Made by a program: the position numbers and the translations under genes
Origin: DATFVJ01 sp035517695
GTDB taxonomy: Bacteria; Actinomycetota; Actinomycetes; Streptosporangiales; Streptosporangiaceae
DNA: 64,000 nucleotides
NCBI GenBank assembly: GCA_035517695.1
Contig: DATIYI010000082.1
Coordinates: 1-64,000 of the forward strand
Direction of reading: 5' to 3'
The notes under the pieces: generated by a model
What the model was told of the DNA's origin: nothing
Seen by the model: the letters and a program-made list of their open reading frames with translations, nothing else
The model's database searches: none
Shown here: positions 34,337 to 43,942 of the stretch, in pieces
Numbering within the stretch: position 1 is the stretch's first letter
Layout of the letters: every line of letters begins with the position of its first letter

Positions 34337-36616
34337 ATGATGGCGCTGGGCCTGACGGAAGAACATTTGGCGCTGGCCGGAGCCGTCAGCGGGTGGGCAG
34401 AACGACACTGCCCACCTGAGGTCCGCAGGGCCGCGGCGGATGGCGCGGACAGCGGCGCCGCGCAGTACCGAGCGTCACTCGGGCCCAGCCTGGCGGACCA
34501 AGGCGTGCTGAGCCTGCACGTCCCTGCCGATCACGGAGGCCAGGGATTCGGCCTGCCCGAACTCGCCGTCGCGCTGGCAGAACTGGGCCGTGCCCTCGTC
34601 CCTGGCGCCTTCCTGCCTACCGTGTTGGCCAGCGCGGTACTCAGCGCCTCGGACGCGCCTGGCAAGCTGCTCGCCGGCCTCGCCGACGGGTCGCGTACCG
34701 GCGCGCTCGCGCTCGCCGCAGGGCTCACGGGCCGCGCGGACGGACGCGGTGGATTGATCATCGATGGCTCCTGCTGGCCTGTACTCGGCGGATCCACGGC
34801 CGACCTGCTGATTGCGCCGGTACGAACCGATGAGGGCGAGGTATGGGTGGCGGCCGACACGACCGCCTTCGATATCACTGAGCTTGACAGCCTCGACCTC
34901 ACCCGGCCGGTGGCAAGGGTCGCCGCCTGGGGCGTCAGCCTGCCCGCTGACCGGATACTCGGCGACACCGACCGGACCGCAACAACGAGTCTCGCGGCGA
35001 CCTTGTTCGGCGCCGAGGCATCGGGAATCGCCGACTGGTCGGTGCACACCGCCGCCGAGTACGCGAAGGTGCGCACGCAATTCGGCCGCCCGATCGGCCA
35101 GTTCCAGGCAGTCAAGCACCGGTGCGCGAAGATGCTCACCGCGGCGGAGCAGGCCGCGGCAGCCGTTTGGGATGCTGCCCGCGCACACTGCGACGTCGGG
35201 GCGTCGGCAGCGGAGCGGGAACTCGCGGCGAGCGCTGCGGCCGTCATCGCACTCGACGCCGCGGTGTCCTGCGCGCACGACGCCATCCAGGTGCTCGGCG
35301 GAATCGGGTACACCTGGGAGCACGAGGCCCACCTCTACTACCGGCGTGCGCTCTCGCTGCGCGCGCTGCTCGGGCCCGCGGGGGCCTGGGCCGAGCGGGC
35401 CGCGGAACTTGCGCTCGGCGGCACCCGCCGGACCCTGGAAGTCGACGTGCCGGACGACGCGCATGACCTCCGCGAGCGGATCCGCGCGGGCCAGTCCGCG
35501 ATCGCCGAAAGCGAGCCCGCGGAGCAAACCCGGCTGCTCGCATCGGGTGGCTGGGTTATGCCGCATCTGCCCCGTCCGTGGGGGCGGGACGCCACGCCAC
35601 TCGAGCAGGTGGTCATAGCCCAGGAACTAAAGGCAGCGGGGCTGCGGCCGCCAGGCCTCTTCATCGCACGGTGGGTGATCCCGGCCCTGGTCCGGTACGG
35701 CACGCGCAGGCAGCAGGAACGTTTCCTGCCGCCAACCCTGCGCGGCGAGCTCTCCTGGTGCCAGCTGTTCAGCGAGCCCGGCGCCGGCTCGGACCTGGCA
35801 GGCGTCTCGACCCGCGCGGAACGCGCGCAAGGAGGCTGGCGGATCAGCGGCCAGAAGGTCTGGACGTCACTGGCCAGGCAGGCGCATTGGGCGATCTGCA
35901 TCGCGCGCACCGATCCGGCTGTGGCCAGGCACGGCGGCATCTCGTATTTCCTCGTGGACATGACGTCACCAGGCGTCGAAGTCCGTGCGCTGCGGGATAT
36001 GACCGGAGATTCGATCTTCAACCAGGTCTTCCTCGACGAGGTGTTCGTGCCAGATGAATGCGTTGTCGGCGAGGTCAACGGCGGCTGGCGGGTCGCACGG
36101 ACGACGCTCGCGAACGAGCGGGTAGCGTTGTCCACCACCTGGGGATATGGGTCCGGGGTCACCGAACTGCTCAGGTTCGCGGCCAACCGGGGCTCGGGCA
36201 TGGCGGCCCTGCGGCCCGCCGACCTCGAACAACTCGGCCGTTTCGTCTGCGAGGGCCACGCGCTCGATCTGCTCGGCCTCCGTATCACCCTCAAGCAACT
36301 TTCAGGCACGGAACCAGGCGCGACCTCGAGCGTGCGCAAGCTGCTCGGCATGCAGCACGCGCAGCGGATCGCCGAGTTCTGCCTGGCGGCGCTTGGCCCT
36401 GAGGGCACCGTCGGAGCGGGCGAGCCCGGCGCCGCGTCGCGGCAGGACGCAGCGCCGGACCTCAGCGGGCCCGCGGGTGGCGCGTACTGGTCCCGCCAGG
36501 TCCTTTTCAGCCAGGCGCTGACGATCGGCGGCGGCACCACGGACATCCAGCTCAACATCATCGGGGAACGGTTGCTCGGCCTGCCCCGCGACCCCGAACC
36601 GGTAAGCGGTCCATAG
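34337..36616 (+). CDS. bidomain acyl-CoA dehydrogenase (FadE34-like)
   Basis: A 759-residue protein made of two acyl-CoA dehydrogenase folds. Domain 1 (about 1-350) is degenerate at the catalytic region and ends with AIQVLGGIGYTWEHEAHLYYRR. Domain 2 (about 365-750) has the flavin motif LFSEPGAGSDLAGVSTRAER, SGQKVWTSLARQAHW and the C-terminal GGGTTDIQLNIIGERLLGLPRD. Fusion of this kind is known for FadE34/ChsE3, which acts on steroid side chains, and for related enzymes of branched acyl-CoA. The substrate here is not shown. ATG codons at 34337 and 34340 share GAGGTGG; either may be used. Confidence 0.9.
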   Translation: MMALGLTEEHLALAGAVSGWAERHCPPEVRRAAADGADSGAAQYRASLGPSLADQGVLSLHVPADHGGQGFGLPELAVALAELGRALVPGAFLPTVLASAVLSASDAPGKLLAGLADGSRTGALALAAGLTGRADGRGGLIIDGSCWPVLGGSTADLLIAPVRTDEGEVWVAADTTAFDITELDSLDLTRPVARVAAWGVSLPADRILGDTDRTATTSLAATLFGAEASGIADWSVHTAAEYAKVRTQFGRPIGQFQAVKHRCAKMLTAAEQAAAAVWDAARAHCDVGASAAERELAASAAAVIALDAAVSCAHDAIQVLGGIGYTWEHEAHLYYRRALSLRALLGPAGAWAERAAELALGGTRRTLEVDVPDDAHDLRERIRAGQSAIAESEPAEQTRLLASGGWVMPHLPRPWGRDATPLEQVVIAQELKAAGLRPPGLFIARWVIPALVRYGTRRQQERFLPPTLRGELSWCQLFSEPGAGSDLAGVSTRAERAQGGWRISGQKVWTSLARQAHWAICIARTDPAVARHGGISYFLVDMTSPGVEVRALRDMTGDSIFNQVFLDEVFVPDECVVGEVNGGWRVARTTLANERVALSTTWGYGSGVTELLRFAANRGSGMAALRPADLEQLGRFVCEGHALDLLGLRITLKQLSGTEPGATSSVRKLLGMQHAQRIAEFCLAALGPEGTVGAGEPGAASRQDAAPDLSGPAGGAYWSRQVLFSQALTIGGGTTDIQLNIIGERLLGLPRDPEPVSGP

Positions 36617-36671
36617 GACCAGTAGCTAGTGGTCCCGCCGATAATTACATCAGTGTAAGATCGCAGCCAGT

Positions 36672-36693
36672 CTCGGCGAGGGGAAGCGCCGAG
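36672..36693 (+). terminator. 7-bp stem hairpin after the bidomain acyl-CoA dehydrogenase
   Basis: CTCGGCG and CGCCGAG form a perfect stem around an 8-base loop, 55 bases past the stop. There is no T-run, so it may act as a processing or Rho-dependent end rather than an intrinsic terminator. Confidence 0.35.
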
Positions 36694-36730
36694 CCTCCGT
36701 AACCTGCCCTGCGTTGCCGGAGGCTGCCCC

Positions 36731-37182
36731 GTGAGCCGGTCGTCGCGGATTGTGATCACGTTGCCCGTTGCCGACCGGCGAGAGCTGGCCAAGCGGGCAC
36801 GCTCGTACACCTCGCCGCATGCCGAGGTGGTCCGGGCCAGGATCGTGCTGCTGGCGGCTGACGGCGAGGCCAACGTTGCGATCGCGCGGCGGCGAGATGT
36901 GGGCGCGGATGTGGTCTCGAAGTGGCGCAAGCGGTTTGCGAGGACGGGCTTTGCGGGGCTTTGCGACCGCAACTGCTCTGGCCGGCCGCGGGTGTTCCCG
37001 GCCCGGTGGTATCCCAGGTGAAGGCGATGGTATGCGAGCCGACGGGGCGGCGGGAGGTCCCGCTGTCGCGGTGGAGCTCGGCGGAGCTGGCCGCCCAGGC
37101 CGCCGTGGAAGCGCTGATGGAATCGGTGTCGGCATCTACGGTGCACCGATGGCTGGCCGAGGACGCGATCAAGCCCCGCCGG
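36731..37182 (+). pseudogene. truncated IS630-family transposase
   Basis: The first 90 codons from the GTG at 36731 hold the helix-turn-helix of IS630-type transposases: SPHAEVVRARIVLLAADGEANVAIA, then VSKWRKRFARTGFAGL. A shift near 37008 moves the reading into the next frame, which continues VVSQVKAMVCEP and LSRWSSAELAAQA to SASTVHRWLAEDAIKP at 37182. The catalytic DDE domain is missing. The second frame then runs without a stop into the next gene. Confidence 0.75.
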
Positions 37183-37236
37183 GCGGCCGGCGCGCTCTGC
37201 CCGGCAGCAGAGCCCAGGCGGCGGCATGATGGGGTC

Positions 37237-37578
37237 ATGCCCACGCCGCCCGCATCCACCAAGACCAGCCTCGGCCAGCGGCTGTCAGCCCGCGCCCGGG
37301 AACGCTGGCCCACGCTGAGCAAAGTCGGCATCCGCTTCCACGGGGCGTTCGCCTACGTCAGCGGCCATCTGCCCGACGGCGAGGTGCTCCCGCTGTGCCG
37401 CCTGCGCTACGGCGGATCAGCCACCCGCTGGGGCTTTGCGATCTACCGGGCCAGCCACGACGATTACCAAGACAGCTTCCTGCCCAGCGGTTACACCGCA
37501 GGAACCCCCGAAGAGGCCCTCGACTGCGCCTGCGGCCTTTACCTCGGCGACCCTACCGCCTGGCTGCCCGGCCCATAA
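37237..37578 (+). CDS. conserved hypothetical protein downstream of the IS630 remnant
   Basis: A 113-residue protein: SLGQRLSARARERWP, then IRFHGAFAYVSGHLPDGE, LCRLRYGGSATRWGFAIYRASHDDYQDSF and PEEALDCACGLYLGDP. I recognise this as a short actinomycete hypothetical family seen near mobile DNA; no function is known. The ATG at 37237 has a weak GGGG site. The frame is open upstream into the transposase fragment, so a fused product of about 218 residues is possible. Confidence 0.75.
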   Translation: MPTPPASTKTSLGQRLSARARERWPTLSKVGIRFHGAFAYVSGHLPDGEVLPLCRLRYGGSATRWGFAIYRASHDDYQDSFLPSGYTAGTPEEALDCACGLYLGDPTAWLPGP

Positions 37579-37775
37579 CCGATGAATTAACGGGCGCGAC
37601 CGCTAGGCAGCCACGGGGTCGGGGCTGGCCGGGGCGCGGCGAGCAGCCCGAGCAACGGCAGCGCGCCGACGATTTGCGCGGCCTCCGCCGCGTCAACAAC
37701 GTCGGATGGCCACGGCGGTGCTTCACGGCCGAACGCGTGCCCGGCCGGTAATCTGACCGCAGACAGGGGGTGGCG

Positions 37776-39275
37776 ATGGCAGACGACGACCGCTCCGAGC
37801 GGTTTTTCCGCGCCCGCACGCCAGAGTCGAGCGCAGCGGATATGCCGGCCCCGCGGCCGGGCCGTTACCCCCCGCCCCATGACCCCCCGCGGCCACCTCG
37901 CCGCACCGGGCCCTCGCCCGCGCAGCAGCGGCTGATGACGCGGGTCGCGTTGTCGCGCAGGGCCCGCAGGCAGCGTGCCGTACTGATCACCTGCGGCGTC
38001 ATCTCCGCACTGGTGCTCGTCGTGTCAGGTGGAGCGTGGGCGCTCACCGGGTACGTCAACGGCGGCTTCGGCCGCGTCAACGCCGGCACGGCAGGAACAC
38101 CACCGAGCGGGCCGCTCAACATGCTAGTCGCCGGGGTGGACCGCCGAGCCGGATTGACCGCTGCGCAGCAAGCCGAATTGCACGTGGGGCACGACGTGAG
38201 CGCCAACTCGGACACGATGATGTTGGTCCACGTGTCGGCCGATCACAACGCGGTGACGGTGGTCAGCTTGCCGCGCGACTCCTGGGTCAACATCCCGGGC
38301 CACGGCATGAATAAGATCAACGCAGCCTACGGCCTCGGCGGGCCGAAACTGATGGTGCAGACCGTCGAACAAGCGACAGGCGTCACGATCGACAACTACA
38401 TCGAGGTCAATTTCCTCGGCTTCGTGAAGGTCATCGACGCCCTCGGCGGTGTCGATATCTGCCTGCCGCAGGCGGTGAGCGATCCGGACAGCGGGCTGTC
38501 CCTCAGCGCGGGAAAGCATCACGTGGACGGCATCACCGCGCTGAAGTACGCGCGCGACAGGCATTCGTTCGCCAGCGAGGATCTGGCCAGGATCGACAAC
38601 CAGCAGCGGCTACTCGCCTCGCTGCTCAACGGGGCGATCAGCGGCGGGACGCTCGCCAACCCACTGCGGCTGTCGCGTTTCCTGGCAGCCACGCTCGCCG
38701 CGGTTAAAGTGGACAGTGGCCTCAACGTCGCGGCGCTAGCCGACCGGATGCGCAGCATCTCGCCAGGTAATGTCTCGTTCACGACCGTACCGATCGCCAA
38801 CGCGAATTACCTGACATCCACCGGCCAGTCCGCAGTCCAGTGGGACACCCAGGCGGCGGACCGGCTCTTCGGCGCGATCAACAGCGACGAGCCACTGATC
38901 AAGCCCGCCAGCAAGGCGCGGGCCAAGCGCACCACGGTGCAACTGGACGTCTACAACGGCACCCTGATCGGCGGCCTGTCCGCGTCCACAGGCACCCAGC
39001 TCGCGCAGCTCGGCTTCCAGGTCCGCTCCGGCCTGACGTGGAATCTACAGGACATCAGCCAGACCACCATCTACTACCCGCCCGGGCGGCAGGCGGCGGC
39101 GCAACAGGTGCACGCCGTTATGCCCGCGGCGTCGCTAAGGGCGCATCCGGGCCTGCGGACCATCGAGGTGGTACTGGGCGTGAACGGCTACGACGTCGCC
39201 GGGCCGGCGACCGCAAGCCCAACCGATTCCAGCCAGGTACAGGCGAGGACGGCCGCCCAGAACGCGTGCCGGTGA
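37776..39275 (+). CDS. LytR-CpsA-Psr (LCP) family cell-wall glycopolymer ligase
   Basis: Membrane-anchored enzyme that attaches lipid-linked glycopolymers to peptidoglycan. It is 499 residues. The cytoplasmic N-terminus is Pro/Arg-rich, followed by one transmembrane helix at about 68-90. The LCP domain spans about 115-270 and has NMLVAGVDRR, SDTMMLVHVSADHNAVTVVSLPRDS in pieces, NKINAAYGLGG, and the arginines in YARDRHSF. A LytR_C domain at about 375-465 begins VQLDVYNGT. The ATG at 37776 follows GGGGGTGG; a GTG two codons upstream is an alternative. It converges with the next gene, leaving 16 bases. Confidence 0.93.
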   Translation: MADDDRSERFFRARTPESSAADMPAPRPGRYPPPHDPPRPPRRTGPSPAQQRLMTRVALSRRARRQRAVLITCGVISALVLVVSGGAWALTGYVNGGFGRVNAGTAGTPPSGPLNMLVAGVDRRAGLTAAQQAELHVGHDVSANSDTMMLVHVSADHNAVTVVSLPRDSWVNIPGHGMNKINAAYGLGGPKLMVQTVEQATGVTIDNYIEVNFLGFVKVIDALGGVDICLPQAVSDPDSGLSLSAGKHHVDGITALKYARDRHSFASEDLARIDNQQRLLASLLNGAISGGTLANPLRLSRFLAATLAAVKVDSGLNVAALADRMRSISPGNVSFTTVPIANANYLTSTGQSAVQWDTQAADRLFGAINSDEPLIKPASKARAKRTTVQLDVYNGTLIGGLSASTGTQLAQLGFQVRSGLTWNLQDISQTTIYYPPGRQAAAQQVHAVMPAASLRAHPGLRTIEVVLGVNGYDVAGPATASPTDSSQVQARTAAQNACR

Positions 39276-39291
39276 GATCGAACGGCACCAG

Positions 39292-41574
39292 CTACGAGCA
39301 TCGCGCCCGCGCCGCCGATGCGGTCACGTGGTAAATGTCGCCTGGAAAGTCCGGCGCGTCCGTGAGCTGTACGTTCAGTACGTTCTGCACCTGCCAGGGG
39401 CCTTCTTCTACCCACTGGCCCTTCGCCGTGCCCTGGTCGATCTCGAATTGCCCGATGGTCGCGCCGACCGCGAGCGAATCGCCGAAGACCTCATAGTGGG
39501 CAAGCCCGGACGACGGGTTGGTGTCCGCGACAAAGATCTGGGCGGTGCAGGCGGCCGGATGACCGGTGTGGAACGTCCACGTGAAGGTGTCCTCCACCAA
39601 GCCCGTGATCCCGCTCTTCCTCGTCGCGATCGCACGGGCGCCGCACGCGGGGAGCCCGCCGCCGACACTCGTCCAGCCGTCCCCACCCCTGCCCCGAGTG
39701 CCCATCGCGGCGCTCGCTCCTTGGGAGGCGTTGCAGCCCACGCCTGCGAGCGCAGGAAACCGCGCCACTGCCGGGGTCGAGCGTGTAGATGTCCGAAGCG
39801 GAGAAGGCGTGGTGTGCTGCGGGGTTGGGGAGGTGCTTGCCGGCCCGGCACGCGCCGACGGCGCCGCTTGGCCGGACGGCCCAGGACGGAAGAACGCGAG
39901 GTAGACCAGGCCAATCCCGGCTACCGCCAGGGCGGCGAGCACGCCCGCGACCGCAGGCATCATGCTCGCGGGGCCGCGACGGCCCTGGCCGGCGCCGGCC
40001 CGCTCACGCGATCGCCCGGGCCGTACGGGCCCGCCGCCGGCCGCCCGCTGCCACGGCGACGGCGGGACGTCCCCTGGCCTCGTGTGCGTGGCTGGGCGGC
40101 CCGACTCCGCGAGGGGCCGCACCAGCGACGGAGATGACGGCGGCCATCCTGCGCGCGCGGCGGCGTGCGCATCCCAGGGGTGCGGACGTACCGGCTCCGG
40201 CGGGGACGCCGGTCCGCTCCGCCCGGGTGCCGCTGCCCACGGCTCCGCAAGAGGGTCGACCGCAGGCGCGCCACGCGGCATCGTCGCATACCTCTGCCCA
40301 GATGCCGCTGCCCACGGCTCCCAGACCCGCTCGGGCGGCGCGGGCCACGGCTCCGCCACGAGACCCGCCCCTGGTGGGTCACCCGGCGCCGGCCCAGCCT
40401 CGCTGGGGGTCCCTGGGGGTCGTCCCGCCGGGCCAGTACTTCCGGCCGGCCACGGCTCCGCGGCCGGCCCGGCGTCAGATGAACCCCGAGCAGGCGCGAC
40501 CGCGCTGTCTGGCATGCCGGGGCCTGGGTACGCGGCGTCGTGGCCGGTGGGTTGCCCGACCTGAGGCCGGGCGGGATTGCCGGTGACACCAGTCGGCGGA
40601 CCGGCCCACCACCGCACGGGCGGCACCGACGCTTCCTTGGGTCCGGGACGCGCCGGGCACGGTCTTGCTACCTGGCCGACACCCCATGCGGCTGCTGGCC
40701 CAGCACCGGCCCAGGTACCCGCATCCGAGGGTGTCGAGGCGGGCGAGGCATCAGGACCCGCATCGGAACCGGCATCGGGCTCCGCCGGCGCATCCTGCGC
40801 ATCCGGCCCCGCACAGGCATCCAGCGCGGCTGCCACCTGTTGCTCCACCGGGAGTTCCTCGGCTCGCCGCGCGGCCGGATCCGCGCCGAATTCCTGCGCG
40901 GCCGGCTCCGGCCGGGGTTCCACGGCTCTCAACACGGGGTCAGCAGGCACCGCGCCAGCAGGCATCGCGTCAGCAGGCACCGCGTCAGCAGGCACCGCGT
41001 CAGCAGGCACGGGGCGATCGGGAGGCGGCAGTTGACCTGGCGGCATCGGACCGCCAAACGTGAGCGGTTCATCTGGCGGGAGAGGCTCACCGGACGGCAG
41101 TGAACTCGCCATCGCCAGCCACTCATCAGCCGGCGTCACGTTGAGCCAGCCACCGTCCGGCGGCGCGGCGTTCCCTGGCTCAGCCCAGCGCTCCGTTGCC
41201 CGGTAATCCGCCACCTCGTAATCGGCCGCCTGGCAGTCCCCGGCCCAGTCATCCCCGCCCGTCTGCGTAGTCGCTTCATAACGCGCCGCGGCACGCTCCG
41301 CCTCCTCGCCGAGCCGTTCCTGAAGCCAATGCCAGCGCCACGCCCATTCCTCTTCGTCGCCCCCGCAGGCGCGGACGAGAGCCAGGGTCATCGCGAACGA
41401 CGGCACCACCCGCCCGCTCACCGACGCCGCCAAATCAGATGCCGACTGGTCCGATCGGCGCCCGAGCGCCTCGAATGTGGGGTCGCCGGCCGCCCGGCGT
41501 AACGCTCGCAAGCCGACAGCGAACTCGGCCAGCGGACCTACCAACGGGTCCGATGGCACTTCAGGCCGTCCCAT
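39292..41574 (-). CDS. membrane-anchored HTH (XRE-like) protein with extracytoplasmic domain
   Basis: A 760-residue single-pass protein. Residues 5-85 form an XRE-like helix-turn-helix region (FAVGLRALRRAAGDPTFEAL through VSGRVVPSFAMTLALVRACGG). Residues 90-535 are a Pro/Ala/Asp/Gly-rich linker with pentapeptide repeats such as PADAV. One hydrophobic helix lies at about 540-562 (PAVAGVLAALAVAGIGLVYLAFF). The last 198 residues lie outside and hold four cysteines (614, 644, 676, 759), enough for two disulfides. The layout suggests signalling from the wall to a DNA-binding head, but no ligand or target is known. The ATG at 41574 follows GGAAGGG; an in-frame start at 41607 is less likely. Confidence 0.8.
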   Translation of the reverse strand: MGRPEVPSDPLVGPLAEFAVGLRALRRAAGDPTFEALGRRSDQSASDLAASVSGRVVPSFAMTLALVRACGGDEEEWAWRWHWLQERLGEEAERAAARYEATTQTGGDDWAGDCQAADYEVADYRATERWAEPGNAAPPDGGWLNVTPADEWLAMASSLPSGEPLPPDEPLTFGGPMPPGQLPPPDRPVPADAVPADAVPADAMPAGAVPADPVLRAVEPRPEPAAQEFGADPAARRAEELPVEQQVAAALDACAGPDAQDAPAEPDAGSDAGPDASPASTPSDAGTWAGAGPAAAWGVGQVARPCPARPGPKEASVPPVRWWAGPPTGVTGNPARPQVGQPTGHDAAYPGPGMPDSAVAPARGSSDAGPAAEPWPAGSTGPAGRPPGTPSEAGPAPGDPPGAGLVAEPWPAPPERVWEPWAAASGQRYATMPRGAPAVDPLAEPWAAAPGRSGPASPPEPVRPHPWDAHAAARAGWPPSSPSLVRPLAESGRPATHTRPGDVPPSPWQRAAGGGPVRPGRSRERAGAGQGRRGPASMMPAVAGVLAALAVAGIGLVYLAFFRPGPSGQAAPSARAGPASTSPTPQHTTPSPLRTSTRSTPAVARFPALAGVGCNASQGASAAMGTRGRGGDGWTSVGGGLPACGARAIATRKSGITGLVEDTFTWTFHTGHPAACTAQIFVADTNPSSGLAHYEVFGDSLAVGATIGQFEIDQGTAKGQWVEEGPWQVQNVLNVQLTDAPDFPGDIYHVTASAARARCS
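40939..41010. repeat. 15-bp tandem repeat coding for PADAV units
   Basis: gtcagcaggcaccgc is repeated about 4.8 times with one variant copy. On the minus strand it encodes the pentapeptide repeats in the linker of the membrane HTH protein. Confidence 0.9.
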
Positions 41575-41690
41575 CGCGTGACCCTTCCGCGGAATCCCCC
41601 CGAGCAATCAAAGCCATCAAAACCCGATCCGGGCCGCAGGGACAAGCCGCCGGCGCGACGTCCCAGGACGGTGATGGTACGAATGACGCC

Positions 41691-43859
41691 ATGACAGCGG
41701 GTACGACCGGACCGGCCGATGCGGTTCATCGCGCCGCAGAAGATATCATCAGAGACGACGCGGAGCGGTGCCTTCGCGCCCTCGCCGGCGACGGCGCCCG
41801 GCTCCGCGATGACCAATGGACCGCCATCAGGGCGCTCGTAGTGGAGCACCGCCGCGCGCTTGTCGTGCAGCGCACCGGGTGGGGCAAGTCAGCCGTCTAC
41901 TTCGTCTCGACCGCCCTGCTGCGCAGCCGCGGCGCCGGGCCCACCGTCATCGTCTCTCCGCTCCTCGCGCTGATGCGCAACCAGATCGCCGCCGCACAAC
42001 GCGCCGGCATCCACGCCCGCACGATCAATTCGGCCAACACGGAGGAATGGGAGCAGATCTACGCGGAGGTCGGGTCGGGGGCGGCCGACGTTCTGCTGGT
42101 TAGCCCGGAACGGCTGAACAATCCGGACTTCCGCGACCTGGTACTGCCCAAGCTGACCACATCCGCCGGGCTGGTGGTCATCGACGAGGCACATTGCATC
42201 TCCGACTGGGGCCACGACTTCCGGCCCGACTACCGCCGGCTGCGCACCGTCGTAGCAGGCCTGCCGCCAAGCGTCCCCGTGCTCGCCACTACCGCCACCG
42301 CGAACGCCCGCGTCACCCGCGATGTTGCCGAGCAGCTCAGCTCCGGCTGGCGCGGGCCGGGCGAGCTACCGGAGACGCTGGTGCTGCGCGGTCCGCTGGA
42401 CCGTGACAGCCTGCATCTCGCTGTGGTTCGGCTACCTGTGCCCGCGCAGCGGCTGGCCTGGCTCGCCGATCACCTTGGCGATCTGACGGGCTCGGGCATC
42501 GTCTACACGCTCACCGTGGCCGCAGCGCACGACGTCGCCGGTTTCCTGCGGGCGCAGGGGCACGCGGCCGTTCCTTACACCGGACAGACCGAGTCGGCGC
42601 AGCGGCTACGCGTGGAGGATGACCTGCTCGGCGGCAGGCTCAAGGCCGTCGTGGCGACAAGCGCGCTCGGCATGGGGTTCGACAAGCCCGACCTCGGATT
42701 CATCGTCCACCTGGGCGCACCGCAATCACCGGTCGCGTACTACCAGCAGATCGGCCGGGCCGGCCGTGCCGTATCGCGGGCCGATGTGGTTTTGCTCCCT
42801 GCCGCCGAGGACCGCGACATCTGGGGCTACTTCGCCAGCCTTGCGTTCCCGCCAGAGCACGTGGTGCGGGCCACGCTCGCGGCGCTGGCTAGCGCGGACG
42901 GCCCGCGATCCGCGGCGGCGCTTGAGACGAGCGTCGATCTCACGCGCAGCCGTTTGGAAATGATGTTGAAGGTGCTCGACGTTGACGGCGCGGTACGGCG
43001 GGTGCGGGGGGGTTGGGAGGCGACCGGGCGGCCCTGGGCCTATGACGCCGAGCGGTACGCGCGCGTCGCCGCGGAACGCGCGCGTGAGCAGGAGGCCATG
43101 CTGGGGTACGCGGCCACCGCGGGCTGCCGGATGGAGTACCTGCGCCGCGAGCTCGATGATCCGCATGCCGCGCTGTGCGGCCGGTGTGACAACTGCACCG
43201 GTCGCGCCAGGCCCGCCGAGGTAGGTTCTGCGGCGGCCGCCGCAGCGCAGGCCCGGCTGTGGCGCCCCGGTGTCGAGGTGGCGCCGCGGCGGATGTGGCC
43301 GGCCGGGATGAAGGCGCTGGGCATCGCGCTCTCCGGGCGCATCCCCGCGGAGGTGGCCGCCGAACCTGGCCGGGCGGTCGGGCGACTGACCGACATCGGC
43401 TGGGGTAGCCGGTTGCGGCGGATGCTTGCCGAGGGCGCACCCGACGAACCCCTGCCCGACGACGTGTTCGGCGCGGTCGTGCAGGTGCTCGCCGGGTGGG
43501 ACTGGCCGCAGCGTCCAGCGGGAGTGATCACGCTGCCTTCGCGCACCCGTCCAAGGCTCATCAACGGGCTAGCCGAGCGAATCGCGCGGACCGGCCGGCT
43601 CCCCTACCTCGGCGGCCTCAGTTGCGCCTGGGAACGCCCAGCCGGACGCCAGCACAACAGCGCGCGGCGGCTTTACGCGCTGTGGCGGGGCATTGCGGTC
43701 CCTGATTCGCTGCGCGCGTCGGTCGCGGAACTCGATGGCCCACTGCTCGCGGTGGACGACCGGATCGAAACAGGCTGGACGATGACGGTGGCGGCGAAGC
43801 TGTTGCGTGAGGCCGGTGCGCCCGCGGTGCTCCCTTTCGCCCTCGCCGTCACGACCTGA
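41691..43859 (+). CDS. RecQ-like DNA helicase with a phosphoribosyltransferase-like C-terminus
   Basis: ATP-dependent 3'-5' helicase, 722 residues. The Walker A is RTGWGKSA at 61-68, the DEAH box is at 165-168 (IDEAHCISDWGHDF), and motif III is ATTATAN. Motif VI is QIGRAGRA. The RecQ zinc cysteines lie in AGCRMEYL and LCGRCDNC (about 484-507). The usual HRDC is absent. The last 150 residues instead hold RTRPRLINGLAERIA and LLAVDDRIETGWTMTVAAKLLREAGA, which matches the PRPP-loop pattern of type I phosphoribosyltransferases and ComF. RecQ-PRTase fusions are known in bacteria. The ATG at 41691 begins the structured part. It diverges from the membrane HTH gene with 116 bases between the start codons. 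Confidence 0.88.
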   Translation: MTAGTTGPADAVHRAAEDIIRDDAERCLRALAGDGARLRDDQWTAIRALVVEHRRALVVQRTGWGKSAVYFVSTALLRSRGAGPTVIVSPLLALMRNQIAAAQRAGIHARTINSANTEEWEQIYAEVGSGAADVLLVSPERLNNPDFRDLVLPKLTTSAGLVVIDEAHCISDWGHDFRPDYRRLRTVVAGLPPSVPVLATTATANARVTRDVAEQLSSGWRGPGELPETLVLRGPLDRDSLHLAVVRLPVPAQRLAWLADHLGDLTGSGIVYTLTVAAAHDVAGFLRAQGHAAVPYTGQTESAQRLRVEDDLLGGRLKAVVATSALGMGFDKPDLGFIVHLGAPQSPVAYYQQIGRAGRAVSRADVVLLPAAEDRDIWGYFASLAFPPEHVVRATLAALASADGPRSAAALETSVDLTRSRLEMMLKVLDVDGAVRRVRGGWEATGRPWAYDAERYARVAAERAREQEAMLGYAATAGCRMEYLRRELDDPHAALCGRCDNCTGRARPAEVGSAAAAAAQARLWRPGVEVAPRRMWPAGMKALGIALSGRIPAEVAAEPGRAVGRLTDIGWGSRLRRMLAEGAPDEPLPDDVFGAVVQVLAGWDWPQRPAGVITLPSRTRPRLINGLAERIARTGRLPYLGGLSCAWERPAGRQHNSARRLYALWRGIAVPDSLRASVAELDGPLLAVDDRIETGWTMTVAAKLLREAGAPAVLPFALAVTT

Positions 43860-43942
43860 CACCAGGTGCACCCGGCTCGGCCGCGAAGGCGCCGACCCGG
43901 CCCTGCCGAGGTCGAGGTGACCACGGCGGCGCAGCCGCCAGA

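Noticed and set aside
35338..37227. 629-codon antisense frame over the bidomain acyl-CoA dehydrogenase
   Set aside because: Ser/Arg/Pro-rich mirror frame with no recognisable fold; the opposite strand holds complete flavoenzyme motifs.
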